Source: Stenotrophomonas maltophilia
Lineage (GTDB): Bacteria; Pseudomonadota; Gammaproteobacteria; Xanthomonadales; Xanthomonadaceae
Length of the DNA stretch: 64,000 bases
Reading direction: 5' to 3'
Assembly: GCF_004920835.1 (NCBI RefSeq)
Contig: NZ_QFHO01000002.1
Span: 186,001 to 250,000 of the forward strand
Part shown: piece after piece, positions 1-9,800 of the stretch
How the letters are laid out: each line of letters starts with the position of its first letter
Position numbering within the stretch: the first letter of the stretch is position 1
Position numbers and translations under genes: made by a program
The notes under the pieces: generated by a model
What the model was told of the DNA's origin: nothing
What the model saw: only the letters and a program-made list of their open reading frames with translations
Databases searched by the model: none

Positions 1-2
1 CG

Positions 3-344
3 GATGCACAGCATGTGCTGGAGCAGGTCACCACCACGCTGCTCGCCGATTGGGAGCTGGTGACCCTGGTGTTCGCGCGGATGATGGAAGAGCAGCAGCG
101 GCAGGGTGACCTGCATCTGCTGCCAGAACGCTGGGCAACGATAGGCGATCGATTCGAAGCCTTTTTCCTGGGTGGTCAGAAGACAGGCGAGTTCAACGTC
201 GAATTCAGCGCGGTGTGGCTGGCGGACTTCTACTGGACCTGCTTCTACGGCATTACCTGGTCGCTTGCGCGTGGCCGCATGGCACCGGCATCTGCAGCTT
301 CCACGCTGCTCGCATCGTTCCGTCATGGTGCTAGGACGGCCTGA
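3..344 (+). CDS. TetR-family regulator, C-terminal part (cut by window start)
   Basis: The reading frame is open from base 3 to the TGA at 342-344, so only about 113 residues of a larger protein are visible. It is mostly alpha-helical and rich in Trp, Phe and Leu, with a final helix containing FYWTCFYGITWSLARG. This resembles the ligand-binding and dimerisation half of TetR regulators. The DNA-binding domain would lie to the left of the window, so neither the DNA motif nor the ligand can be judged. The next gene begins 374 bp downstream, so the two are probably not co-transcribed. The family call is an inference from helix pattern and size. Confidence 0.5.
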   Translation, partial: DAQHVLEQVTTTLLADWELVTLVFARMMEEQQRQGDLHLLPERWATIGDRFEAFFLGGQKTGEFNVEFSAVWLADFYWTCFYGITWSLARGRMAPASAASTLLASFRHGARTA

Positions 345-354
345 TAGGGGTGTC

Positions 355-375
355 CGCGGCGCGCAATGCGCCGCG
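355..375 (+). terminator. GC-rich hairpin after the TetR-like gene
   Basis: CGCGGCGC (355-362) and GCGCCGCG (368-375) are perfect 8-nt arms around a 5-nt loop, starting 11 bp after the stop codon at 344. No T-run follows, so it may be only a weak terminator or an mRNA 3' end stabiliser. Confidence 0.3.
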
Positions 376-717
376 ATGTGCTGCGGCGTGCAACTCGCGC
401 CGAATTCGCGTGACGTCTTGCCGGAAAGGGCGTTCGCACTGCCGGAATCGTGCACGGTGTCGCACTTCCGGGTTGCTACAACTGTGGTCGTCGAATAACG
501 CCGGAAGCGGTAAATTTAAATGAGACGTTCATCACACTTTTGTTGCGGTGCGGTATCGTAGTTGCAGAACTTCATACCTGACCAACGGGGTCCAGGGACG
601 GTTGTAGTGGCCATGGAGCCGGCAGAACGTGCGTCCGCGCGTGTGGCCAGGCCCATGAGCTCGTCCCACGCGACCCACTGAACAGCGGCTCCACGCGAGC
701 CGACCGGGGAAATCACC
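376..717 (+). other. Long upstream region of the DUF11 surface locus
   Basis: No convincing gene is present here. An AT-rich patch (511-545) stands out from the GC-rich surroundings and includes the CRP/Clp-like site at 521-536, so the promoter is probably nearby. That would leave a 5' untranslated leader of roughly 150 bases before the ATG at 718, which is preceded by GGGGAA as a ribosome-binding site. I recognise no riboswitch fold in it. Confidence 0.4.
521..536. promoter_or_regulatory. Candidate CRP/Clp-type operator
   Basis: TGAGA-CGTTCA-TCACA fits the CRP-family consensus TGTGA-N6-TCACA at 9 of 10 conserved positions. Xanthomonadaceae have a CRP homologue, Clp, that controls surface and secreted functions through such sites. 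It lies 182 bp upstream of the large surface-protein gene. Assignment to that gene is inference. Confidence 0.45.
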
Positions 718-3700
718 ATGTGGCAGTCGACGACGTCGCGCATTCGCGCGGGCGGTGGATGCGTTCATCCCAAGAAAACCCAGCAGTGCTCAAAACCCGG
801 GCGCTGGATCACCCGCGGCCTGCTGTTGCTGCTGTCGATGGCAGTGCCGTCGTTGGGGTGGGCGGCCGCGTATGCGACCGGCGGCAGCAGCCCGTATCGC
901 AACACGGTGTTGTGGTTGACCTGGGGCGGCGGTGCCAACGGAGTGAACAACGTCGTACTCAACGATGGTGCGACGTCATCGATCGACCTGCCCATCGCAT
1001 CGGGCATCAACCTGCGCGTCGACTGCCGGTTGAACACGGCCGAGACCAACGTGCTGCGCAGCTATCGTCCCGGCAACTTTGGCGGTGACAGCCTCGACGA
1101 TCTGTACAACATCGGCGGTACCGGCAGCAGCAACCAGCTGATTGCCGGCATTGCGCGTGCCGGTGGTACATCCAGCTTCAGCATCACCTGCACCTCGACC
1201 GTGGGGGGGGCGCCTTATCGCCTGCGTGGCGTGGTGATGGCCGACGCCGAGTCGATCAACAACAGTGGCGAGTTCGTTGAAGCCAGCGCGCAGGGCACCT
1301 GGAACGTGGTCGAGGTCCGCAAGAACCTGGCCAACAGCACGCCGTATCTGGTCAACAAGTCGACCAGCGGCGCCAACCAGGTGATCCGCTTCGGCCCCGG
1401 CAACGACGACAACACGGCGGCGGTCACCTTCCTCAGCTTCGACAACGCTGCGCATGCGCCTGGCAACCTGGCCGTGAACATGGGTTTCTCGATGCGTGGC
1501 AGCGGGACCACCGCCATCGCCATCGGCCTGCTGGTGCCCTACGCCGACTTCGGCGATGCGCCGCAGAGCTACGGCGATGCGATGCACGTGGTGGATGACC
1601 TGCAGTTCCGCTCCGATGGCATTCCGCAGGGCAGCAGCAACTTCAATATCAACACCGCGGCGTACACACCGGGCGGCCTGGCGCCGCCGTTGACCGACTT
1701 TCTCGGCAGCCTCGGCCCGGATACCGAACAGCAGAGCAGCTACAGCCTGGATGCGCTGGGTGACGATAACTCGCCCGTTGCTGGCAGCCGCGAAGAAGAT
1801 GCATGGCCGAGCAGCTACCGCTTGACCGTGATGCAGGCCGGCACGCAGATCAACCAACCGGTGGCTTGCGTGGGCAGTGGCAGTGTGGCTGGCTGGATCG
1901 ACTTCAACCGCAATGGCAGCTTCGATGCCAATGAGCGCAGCGCTATCGCGGCGTGCAGCGGCGGGCAGGCCAACCTCAGCTGGAGTGTCCCGAACACAGT
2001 GAGTGCCGGCACCAGCTATGTGCGCCTGCGCTATGCCACCAACGCGGCGCAGATCCAGAACCCGACCGGCGTGGCCGATGACGGCGAGGTGGAAGATCAC
2101 CGGATCACCATCACCGCGCCATCGCTGAAGGTGGTGAAGAGCAACAACGCTACCGGTGGCATCTGGAACTACGGCCAGGCCGGAACCCAGTACACGCTGA
2201 CGGTGAGCAATACCAGCGACGTGCCGACCGGCAACCCGCCGAACGTGCCTGCGGGTGTGATCACCGTGCGCGACCAGCTGCCTGCCGGCATCGTCGCGAA
2301 CTGGGCGGGCGTGCATGTGAGCGGCAACTGGAGCTGCACCGCCAGCGGCCAGGATGTCACCTGCACCAGCAACCAGGTTCTCTCCGCAGCGGGCAGCGCT
2401 GGATCAACGTCAGCGTTCACCCTGCCGGTGACGGTCACCGCCGCAGCGACTGGTGTGCTGACCAACCACGCCAGCGTGGGCGGTGGCCACGATCCGTTCA
2501 ACAACGGTACGCCGCCAACGCCGGGCAGCAGCTGCACCGACGCCGACCACTGCACGCGCAGCGATGTGACCGTGCCGGTGACGCGCGTCAGCTATGCCAA
2601 GCGTTCCAACACGGCCGGCCCGGTCGCGGTGGGTGCGACGGTGAGCTACACCGTCGACGTCACCGTGGCCGATGGCAATACCCGCGATGTGTTGACCCTG
2701 ACCGACACGCTGGGCACCGGCCTGGATTTCGGCAGTGTCAGCAATGCCGGCTCGTTCACCTGCAATGCGGCCAATCCGTTGGTGTGCACGCTGCCGGCCG
2801 GCACGGTACCAGGCACCTACAGCCTGAGCTACACCGCCACCGTCAACGCGCAGGCCAGCGGCCAGGTGGTCAACACCGTGGTCGGCACCGGCACAGATAC
2901 GCCGACCTGCAGCAGCAACTGCACCACCACCACCCCGGTGGCGGCACCGAAGATCTCGGTCTCCAAGGCCAGTAGTACGACCGGTCCGGTCGCGGTGGGC
3001 GACAGCGTCGCCTACACCGTCACCGTGGTGGTGGCTGATGCGCGTACCACGGCGGTGGCCACGCTGACCGATACGCTGGGTACCGGCCTGGACTTCGGCA
3101 GTCTGACCAATGCCGGCGGTTTCAGCTGCGTGCCGGGCAACCCACTGGTGTGCACGCTGCCGGCTGGCACCGTGCCGGGCAGCTACGCGTTCTCCTATAC
3201 CGGCATCGTCAACGCGCAGGCCAGCGGCCAGGTGCGCAATGCGGTGGTGCCGAGCGGCACCGACAACCCGTCCTGCGTGGGCAGCTGCGATACCACCACG
3301 CCGATGGCCAGTCCGCAGGTGGTGTACGCCAAGCAGGCATCCACCGGCGGCCCGGTGCGCGTCGGTGACCGCATCGACTACACGCTGAGCGTGACCGTGA
3401 CTCGTGCACGCACGACGGGTGTGCTCACCCTCACCGATACCCTCGGCAACGGCCTCGACTTCGCAGGCGTGAGCAGTGCGGGAGCCTTCACCTGCAATGC
3501 CGCCAATCCGCTGGTCTGCACACTGCCGGCGGGCATCGTGCCTGGCACCTACAGCCTTACGTACGGCGCGACCGTCAACGCACAGGCCAGCGGCAGCGTG
3601 CGCAATGCCGTGCTCGGCAGCGGCACCGACACGCCGTCGTGCAGCGTGAACTGCGACACCACCACGCCGGTGGCAACGCCGGGCGTGAGCTACGCCAAGT

Positions 3701-6700
3701 CGGTGAACAGCACCGGTCCGGTGTCGGTGGGCGATCGCCTGACCTACACACTGACCACGGTGGTGACCAACTCTCGTACCACCGCTGTGGTGACCCTGAC
3801 CGACACCCTGGGCACCGGTCTGGACTTCGGTTCCGTGACCAGCACAGGCGCCTACGGCTGCAATGCCGCCAATCCGCTGGTGTGCACGCTGCCGGCCGGT
3901 ACCGTGCCGGGCAGCTACAGCCTGTCCTACACCGCCGTAGTGAATGCGCAGGCCAGCGGCCAGGTCACCAACGCGGTGCTGGGTAGTGGTGGCGACAATC
4001 CGTCGTGCACGGCCAACTGCGATACCACCACGCCCGTGGCAGGCAGCGAGATCGATTACCGCAAGACCTCGGCCGCTGCAGGTGCGGTGAAAGTGGGCGA
4101 CAGCATCGCCTACACGCTCACCGCCGTGGTCAGCCGTTCGCGTACCACGTCCTTGTTCACCCTGACCGACACCATGGGCCCGGGTCTCGATTTCGGCGCG
4201 GTCACCGCCAGCCAGGGCTTCAGCTGCAACGCCAGCAATCCGCTGGTGTGCACGCTGCCGGCCGGTACCGCGCCGGGCACCTATGCGGTGGATTACACCG
4301 CAAAGGTGAACGCGCAGGCCAAGGGCAGCGTCAGCAATGCGGTGCTGGGCAGTGGCACCGGCACCAATACCTGTACCAGCAACTGCGGCACCACCACGCC
4401 GGTGCTGTCGGCGGTGGTGACCTACCGCAAGCAATCGAGCACGGTGGCGCCGATCGATATCGGTGATGCGGTGGACTACAGCGTCGAGGTGACGGTCGCC
4501 AATTCGCAGACGCTGGATGTGGTGACCCTGACCGATACGCTGGGCCGCGGCCTGGACCTGCAGTCGGTCACCCAGCCCGGTCCGTTCACCTGCAACAGCA
4601 GCAACCCACTGGTGTGCACGCTGCCGGCCGGGACCGCGCCGGGCACCTACACACTGGGCTATCGCGCGCGGGTCAATGCGCAGGCCACCGGCAGTGTACG
4701 CAATGCGGTGCTCGGCGGTGGCGGTGATACGCCCACCTGCAGCGGCGACTGCAGTACCGAACATGCGTTGGCCGACCCGCGTGTGGTACTGGAGAAGCAG
4801 TCCGGCCCGGCCAGCGGCACCGATGTTCGCCCAGGTGACCGCCTGAGCTACACCCTGGTTGCCACCGTTGAGCGCGCTGCCCTGCGCCAGCCGCTGCAGC
4901 TGGTCGATACACCTGATGCAGGGTTGAGCATCGAAAGCCTGCCCGCTGGATGTGCGCAGCAGGGCGCGGACATCGTCTGCACGGTGCCGAGCGGTACACC
5001 GGTTGGTCGCCACGAATACGTCTACCAGGCGATCGTCAACCAGGAAGCGCGGACCCAGGTGCTGAATCGTCTGCGCGGGCAGTACCCGGATGGCTCGCCG
5101 CCCCCGGAGTGCACGACCTGCGAGACGCATCACAAGGTGATCTCTGATTTCTCGCTGCGCATCACCAAGACCGCCAACCCGCGTCGGGTGAAAGTGGGCG
5201 ACCTGGTGCGCTACCAGCTGGTGGTGGAGAACGTGGGAGGCAGCCACTGGCGCGATGGCGTGGTGGTCGATACACCACCGCCGGGCTTCAGCTACGTGGA
5301 TGGCTCGATGCGCGTGGCCGACGATGACGGTGCATTCGCGCTGGCCAGCAGCCAGTCGCCGCTGCGCATCGGTGCGGTGGACATCGCGGTGGGTCGCAGT
5401 GCCACCATCACCTATCTGCTGCGGGTGGGCGCCGGTGTGCGCAGCGGTACCCACGTGAATCAGGCGGTAGCGACTGCCGATGACGGCAGTCCGTTGTCGA
5501 ACGTGGCCACTGCTGAAGTGGCGATGGATGCGGACCCGCTGCTGGAAGACAGCCTGGTGTTCGGCACCGTGTTCGACGATCGCGACGGCGACGGTTGGCA
5601 GGACAGTGCCGAGCTGACCGGTGTGCGTGTACAGGGCGGCTTTGCGGCCTCGGCCTATGTGGCCGGCTCGACCACGCTGGATCGGGGCGACGGCCCGCAA
5701 CCGCTGGCCGATGCCAGTGCGCCCCTGCTGCACGGCGTGCAGATCGGCGTGGTGCATGGACGTGCGTCGACCTCCGATACCGTCGAGGTGCATCAGGTGG
5801 TGCTGCGCCAGCGCCTGCACGAGTTGGCCTTCAGCGATGACTTCGTGCTGGAGAGCGAACAGGGGCATCGCTTGCGGATGGATGCGCAGGGGGGCACGAG
5901 CGTGCAGCTCAGTGGCGATGCCGGCAAGGGCCTGACCGCCGCCGCGCCGAGCGTCCGCCGTGAGATCGCACGCGTGGCCGATGGCTACGAAGTGGCCTAT
6001 GTGATCGGCAACGAGGGCATCCAGGAGCAGGGCATTCCTGGCGTGCGCCTGGCCACGGTGGAAGGCCTGCTGGTTGAGACCGATCCGTTCGGGCGCTACC
6101 ACCTGGCCGATGTCCACGGCGGTGATGCACGCCTGGGGCGCAACTTCATCATCAAGCTGGACCCGGCCACGATACCGGCCGGAGCCGAGCTGACCACCGA
6201 GAATCCGCTGCTGCGACGGGTCACCCAAGGCGTGCCGACGCGCTTCAGCTTCGGCGTGCGCCTGCCACCGTCGCCGCAGGCTGCGACCGAACGCATGGAG
6301 CTCGCCCTCGGCGAAGTTCTGTTCGCTCCGGGTAGCAGCGAACTGCGTGCCAGCTATCACCCCGTGCTGGCGAAGATGGCCGAGGTGGTGGACCGCTACC
6401 AGGGCGGGGACGTGGTGATCGCGGCCAATGGCGAAAGCCAGGCGCTGGCATTCGCCCGTGCGGCGGTGGTGCGCGATGCGCTGCATGCCGAAGTGGCAGA
6501 GAGTGCGCGCGCAGGCCTGACCGTGCAGCTGCGTACCGACGTGCAGGATCCGCACTCGCTGCTGGCCGGTGTCGATGCCGCTGGCGCGCTGCTGGGCAAC
6601 GTATTGTTCGACACCGACAAGGCGGTCGTTCGCGAGGAGTTCAAGCCGCTGCTGGCGGCCATCGCCGCGCGCCTGGAGAAGATGGGGGGTGGTCAGGTCA

Positions 6701-6891
6701 GCCTGGTCGGGCACACCGATGTGCGCGGCAGCCATGCCTATAACCAGGCGCTGGGCCTGCGTCGTGCCAATGCCGTGTTCGAGGCGCTGCGCAGCCAGCT
6801 CAGCCCAGCCGTGCAGCAGCGCCTGCGCGTGCGCAACGAGGAGAGCGCCGCCACCCGCGCGGCCGCCCGCCAACAGGAGGCACGCCGATGA
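718..6891 (+). CDS. Giant DUF11-repeat surface protein with OmpA-like C-terminus
   Basis: A predicted envelope protein of 2057 residues. The N-terminus has basic residues and the hydrophobic stretch GLLLLLSMAVPSLGWAAA, a signal peptide. A GEVED-type domain follows (about 275-463, starting DFGDAPQSYGDA and ending DDGEVEDH). After one DUF11 domain (about 470-615) come six tandem repeats of exactly 122 residues (624-1355), a diverged seventh repeat and a further DUF11 domain (about 1477-1600). An SdrD-like segment contains GTVFDDRDGDGWQD, a likely calcium-binding sequence. Two OmpA-like domains close the protein (about 1860-1955, degenerate; 1959-2045, with LVGHTDVRGS). OmpA domains bind peptidoglycan, so the C-terminus is probably periplasmic and the repeats form a stalk. 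The stop codon overlaps the next gene (ATGA), so the two are translationally coupled. Its function as adhesin or structural stalk is inferred. Confidence 0.85.
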   Translation: MWQSTTSRIRAGGGCVHPKKTQQCSKPGRWITRGLLLLLSMAVPSLGWAAAYATGGSSPYRNTVLWLTWGGGANGVNNVVLNDGATSSIDLPIASGINLRVDCRLNTAETNVLRSYRPGNFGGDSLDDLYNIGGTGSSNQLIAGIARAGGTSSFSITCTSTVGGAPYRLRGVVMADAESINNSGEFVEASAQGTWNVVEVRKNLANSTPYLVNKSTSGANQVIRFGPGNDDNTAAVTFLSFDNAAHAPGNLAVNMGFSMRGSGTTAIAIGLLVPYADFGDAPQSYGDAMHVVDDLQFRSDGIPQGSSNFNINTAAYTPGGLAPPLTDFLGSLGPDTEQQSSYSLDALGDDNSPVAGSREEDAWPSSYRLTVMQAGTQINQPVACVGSGSVAGWIDFNRNGSFDANERSAIAACSGGQANLSWSVPNTVSAGTSYVRLRYATNAAQIQNPTGVADDGEVEDHRITITAPSLKVVKSNNATGGIWNYGQAGTQYTLTVSNTSDVPTGNPPNVPAGVITVRDQLPAGIVANWAGVHVSGNWSCTASGQDVTCTSNQVLSAAGSAGSTSAFTLPVTVTAAATGVLTNHASVGGGHDPFNNGTPPTPGSSCTDADHCTRSDVTVPVTRVSYAKRSNTAGPVAVGATVSYTVDVTVADGNTRDVLTLTDTLGTGLDFGSVSNAGSFTCNAANPLVCTLPAGTVPGTYSLSYTATVNAQASGQVVNTVVGTGTDTPTCSSNCTTTTPVAAPKISVSKASSTTGPVAVGDSVAYTVTVVVADARTTAVATLTDTLGTGLDFGSLTNAGGFSCVPGNPLVCTLPAGTVPGSYAFSYTGIVNAQASGQVRNAVVPSGTDNPSCVGSCDTTTPMASPQVVYAKQASTGGPVRVGDRIDYTLSVTVTRARTTGVLTLTDTLGNGLDFAGVSSAGAFTCNAANPLVCTLPAGIVPGTYSLTYGATVNAQASGSVRNAVLGSGTDTPSCSVNCDTTTPVATPGVSYAKSVNSTGPVSVGDRLTYTLTTVVTNSRTTAVVTLTDTLGTGLDFGSVTSTGAYGCNAANPLVCTLPAGTVPGSYSLSYTAVVNAQASGQVTNAVLGSGGDNPSCTANCDTTTPVAGSEIDYRKTSAAAGAVKVGDSIAYTLTAVVSRSRTTSLFTLTDTMGPGLDFGAVTASQGFSCNASNPLVCTLPAGTAPGTYAVDYTAKVNAQAKGSVSNAVLGSGTGTNTCTSNCGTTTPVLSAVVTYRKQSSTVAPIDIGDAVDYSVEVTVANSQTLDVVTLTDTLGRGLDLQSVTQPGPFTCNSSNPLVCTLPAGTAPGTYTLGYRARVNAQATGSVRNAVLGGGGDTPTCSGDCSTEHALADPRVVLEKQSGPASGTDVRPGDRLSYTLVATVERAALRQPLQLVDTPDAGLSIESLPAGCAQQGADIVCTVPSGTPVGRHEYVYQAIVNQEARTQVLNRLRGQYPDGSPPPECTTCETHHKVISDFSLRITKTANPRRVKVGDLVRYQLVVENVGGSHWRDGVVVDTPPPGFSYVDGSMRVADDDGAFALASSQSPLRIGAVDIAVGRSATITYLLRVGAGVRSGTHVNQAVATADDGSPLSNVATAEVAMDADPLLEDSLVFGTVFDDRDGDGWQDSAELTGVRVQGGFAASAYVAGSTTLDRGDGPQPLADASAPLLHGVQIGVVHGRASTSDTVEVHQVVLRQRLHELAFSDDFVLESEQGHRLRMDAQGGTSVQLSGDAGKGLTAAAPSVRREIARVADGYEVAYVIGNEGIQEQGIPGVRLATVEGLLVETDPFGRYHLADVHGGDARLGRNFIIKLDPATIPAGAELTTENPLLRRVTQGVPTRFSFGVRLPPSPQAATERMELALGEVLFAPGSSELRASYHPVLAKMAEVVDRYQGGDVVIAANGESQALAFARAAVVRDALHAEVAESARAGLTVQLRTDVQDPHSLLAGVDAAGALLGNVLFDTDKAVVREEFKPLLAAIAARLEKMGGGQVSLVGHTDVRGSHAYNQALGLRRANAVFEALRSQLSPAVQQRLRVRNEESAATRAAARQQEARR
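2587..4782 (+). repeat. Six in-frame tandem repeats, period exactly 366 bp
   Basis: Unit starts at 2587, 2953, 3319, 3685, 4051 and 4417 are each 366 bp apart. A diverged seventh unit starts at 4783. Each unit begins with a V/I-x-Y/S-x-K sequence and contains TLTDT-G-GLDF, a CN-NPLVCTLPAG block and a C-x3-C-x-TT-P linker. Four cysteines per unit suggest two disulfides. No unit has gained or lost a codon relative to its neighbours, while sequence identity varies. Repeats like this can expand or contract by recombination. Confidence 0.95.
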
Positions 6892-9800
6892 GCGCGCATC
6901 ACTCTACCGCGCGTCGCGCGGCCCACCTGCAGCGCGCCGTTCTGTACCAGGCGATGCTGCTCGGGCTGGCCGGTGCCGTCCAGGCGGCGCCGCCCGCCGC
7001 CGAGCCAACACCGATCCGTTGCGACGGCAACCAGTGCAATGCCGAGGGTGAACTGCTGTTCAGCCTGCGCTCGCGCAGCTATGACGAGCCGGTGACCGAA
7101 GGCACCTCGACGCGTTCCAGCTCGCAGGCGCTGCAGCCGGATCGCCGGGTCAGCGTGGCGATCGATGAACCAGGCAAAGCGACGGTCCGGGGCGAGTTCA
7201 TGATCCGCCTTCCGGAAGGGGGCGCGATCTGGGCCACCGAAGACCCGGCCATGGGCCAGCCAGAACTGTCGGTGTCGGCACCGGGCATGGTCGCTTTCGA
7301 CGAAGGTCGCATCGTGCGACCGGTCGAGTTCTATGTGCGTGGCAACTACACCGCCTTCATCCAGCGGTTGGAAGTGAGCCTCTATCGCGGCAGCGACACC
7401 GACCGCGTTGCACCGCTGGCGCAGTTCGAACTGCCGGTGGCCGCCGTCGCACAGGGCAGCTGGGATGGCACGCTGCCGGCCTCGACACCGCTGCGTCGTG
7501 GCGACCACCTGGTCTATGTGCTGCGTGCCTTCGATGCCGAGGGCAATGTGGATGAGACCACCGCGCAGTCCATGCAGTTGGTGACCCCGGCGGAGTTCGA
7601 GCGTGGCAACCAGCAGTTGCGTGACGCGCTGGAGGACCGCCGCGGGACTGCGGTGGATTCCAACCAGGCAGCGTCGTTGTCGCTGCTGCAGCAGGTGTTC
7701 GACAGCAACGGCCTGCGCCAGCAGAACATCCCGGTGTACGGCTCGCGGGTCCGCCTGCGTGGCCGTGACCTGCCGCTCGGCGCCGCGCTGAAGATCAACG
7801 GCGACAGCTATCCGCTGCACCAGGACCGCAAGTTCGCTGCCGAGTACCTGATGCCGATCGGCCACCACGCCTTCGACGTGCGCGTCGAACGGCCGGATGG
7901 GCCGGCCATCGCACGCACGCTGGAGGTCGATGTCAGTGGCCGGTACCTGTTCGGTGTCGGCCTGGCCGACATCACCGTGTACCAGAACAAGGCCAGCGGG
8001 GCAGGGCAGGACCTTGCCCGCGGCGAGCGTAACGATGACGTGCTCAGCGATGGTCGTCTGGCCTTCTACCTGAAGGCCAAGACCCGTGGCCGCTACCTTC
8101 TGACTGCGCAGGCCGACACCCAGAACCGTCCGCTGGACGAGCTGTTCACCGGCTTCACCACCGCCGATCCGCGCGACCTGTTCCGCAGCCTCGACCCCGA
8201 CCTGTACTACCCGACCTACGGCGATGATTCGCTGACCCAGCGCGATGTGGACAGCATGGGGCGCTTCTACCTGCGCCTGGACTGGGACAAGAACCAGGCG
8301 TTGTGGGGCAACTACAACACCGGGCTGACCGGCACCGAGTACGCGCAGTATGTGCGCTCTCTGTACGGTGCGGCGTTGTCGTGGCGATCCCGTGGTGCCA
8401 ATGCCTGGGGCGATGCGCGCAGCGAACTGCGCCTGTTCGGGTCGCAGGCCGAAACCGCGCCCGGCCACAGCGAGTTCATCGGTACCGGCGGCAGCCTGTA
8501 CTACCTGCGCCATGCCAGCATCCTCAGTGGCTCGGACCAGGTGGTGCTGGAGATCCGCGACCGTACCACCGGCCGTGTCGAGCAACGCGTGCCGATGGTG
8601 CGCGGCGCCGACTACGAGATCGATGCCCTGCAGGGCCGCATCCTGCTGACCCGGCCGCTGGCCCAGGTCAGCCGCGAGAACCTGCGCCGGATCAGTCGCG
8701 ACGTACCGCTGGACGGCTACGAACAGCGCCTGATTGTCGACTACGAATGGGTGCCGACCGGCTTTGACAGTGATGACATCACTGCCGGCGTTCGTGGCAA
8801 GCACTGGTTCGGCGATCACGTGGCGGTGGGCGCCACCTATGTGGACGAACAGCGCGCCGGTCAGGACTACTCGCTGAAGGGTGCGGACCTGACTCTGCAG
8901 GCAGGCCGCGGTACCTACCTGAAGGTGGAGCACAGCCGCAGCGAGGCGACCAGTGCGCCGGTGTTCTTCTCCGACAACGGCGGACTCAGCTTCAGCCGGC
9001 TCAATCCAGAGGGGCCGCGCGAAGGTGAGGCGACGGCGGTCGAGGCCCGCATCAACCTGCGCGAGCTGGGTTGGACCCAGCGCGACTGGAGCGCCGGTGC
9101 CTGGTGGCGGCAGGTGGACGGAGGTTACTCGGTTGGGCGCTTCGACACCGGCCAGCGCGTGCGCGAGCAGGGCGCTGAGCTGCTCGGCTATGTGACCGAC
9201 GACTTCAGCCTGTACGCGCGCTACAGCGAGGCACGTCGTGGCGCGCAGTCGCTGATCCAGGCGCAGGCAACCGCCGAATGGCGGATCGGCGACAACGATC
9301 GACTGTCGGCCGAGCTGCGCCGGGTGCAGGAGGATCGCGGCAGTGGCGGCAACGTGGCCGGCGTGCTGGCGGCCGCACGCTACACCCATCGCATCGGCAC
9401 CTCGCTGGATGTGTATGGCGGTGGCCAGTTGACCGTGGACGACGACCACGGCCGTTATGCCGACAACGATGCGGTGGTGGCTGGCGGCACCTGGACCTTT
9501 GCCAACCTGTCCACCGTCGGCGCTGAAGTCAGCGATGGCGATCGCGGAACCGCAGCGCAGATCAACGCCGAGTACCGGCTGACCCCGCAGCACAGCTTCT
9601 ACGGTGCGTTTACCCAGTCGACCGACCGTAGCGAGTATGACCCGCTGTTCAGCCCCAATGCGCAGGATGGATGGACCCTGGGCCAGCGCTGGCGGCTGTC
9701 CGACCAGGTCAACGTGTTCAACGAAAGCCAGTTCTTGAAATCCAGGCAGGAGTCCGGGCTGGCGCACACCTTCGGCATGGATTTCTATCCAGCGGTGGGC

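Noticed and set aside
2587..4782. Regular repeat array considered as CRISPR
   Set aside because: The units are 366 bp, coding and in frame; there are no short repeats with unique spacers and no cas genes.
2410..6873. 1487-codon open frame on the minus strand opposite the DUF11 gene
   Set aside because: It is antisense to a repeat-rich GC-biased gene. It lacks a ribosome-binding site and signal, and its composition (Arg, His, Gly, Ala rich) is that of a shadow frame.
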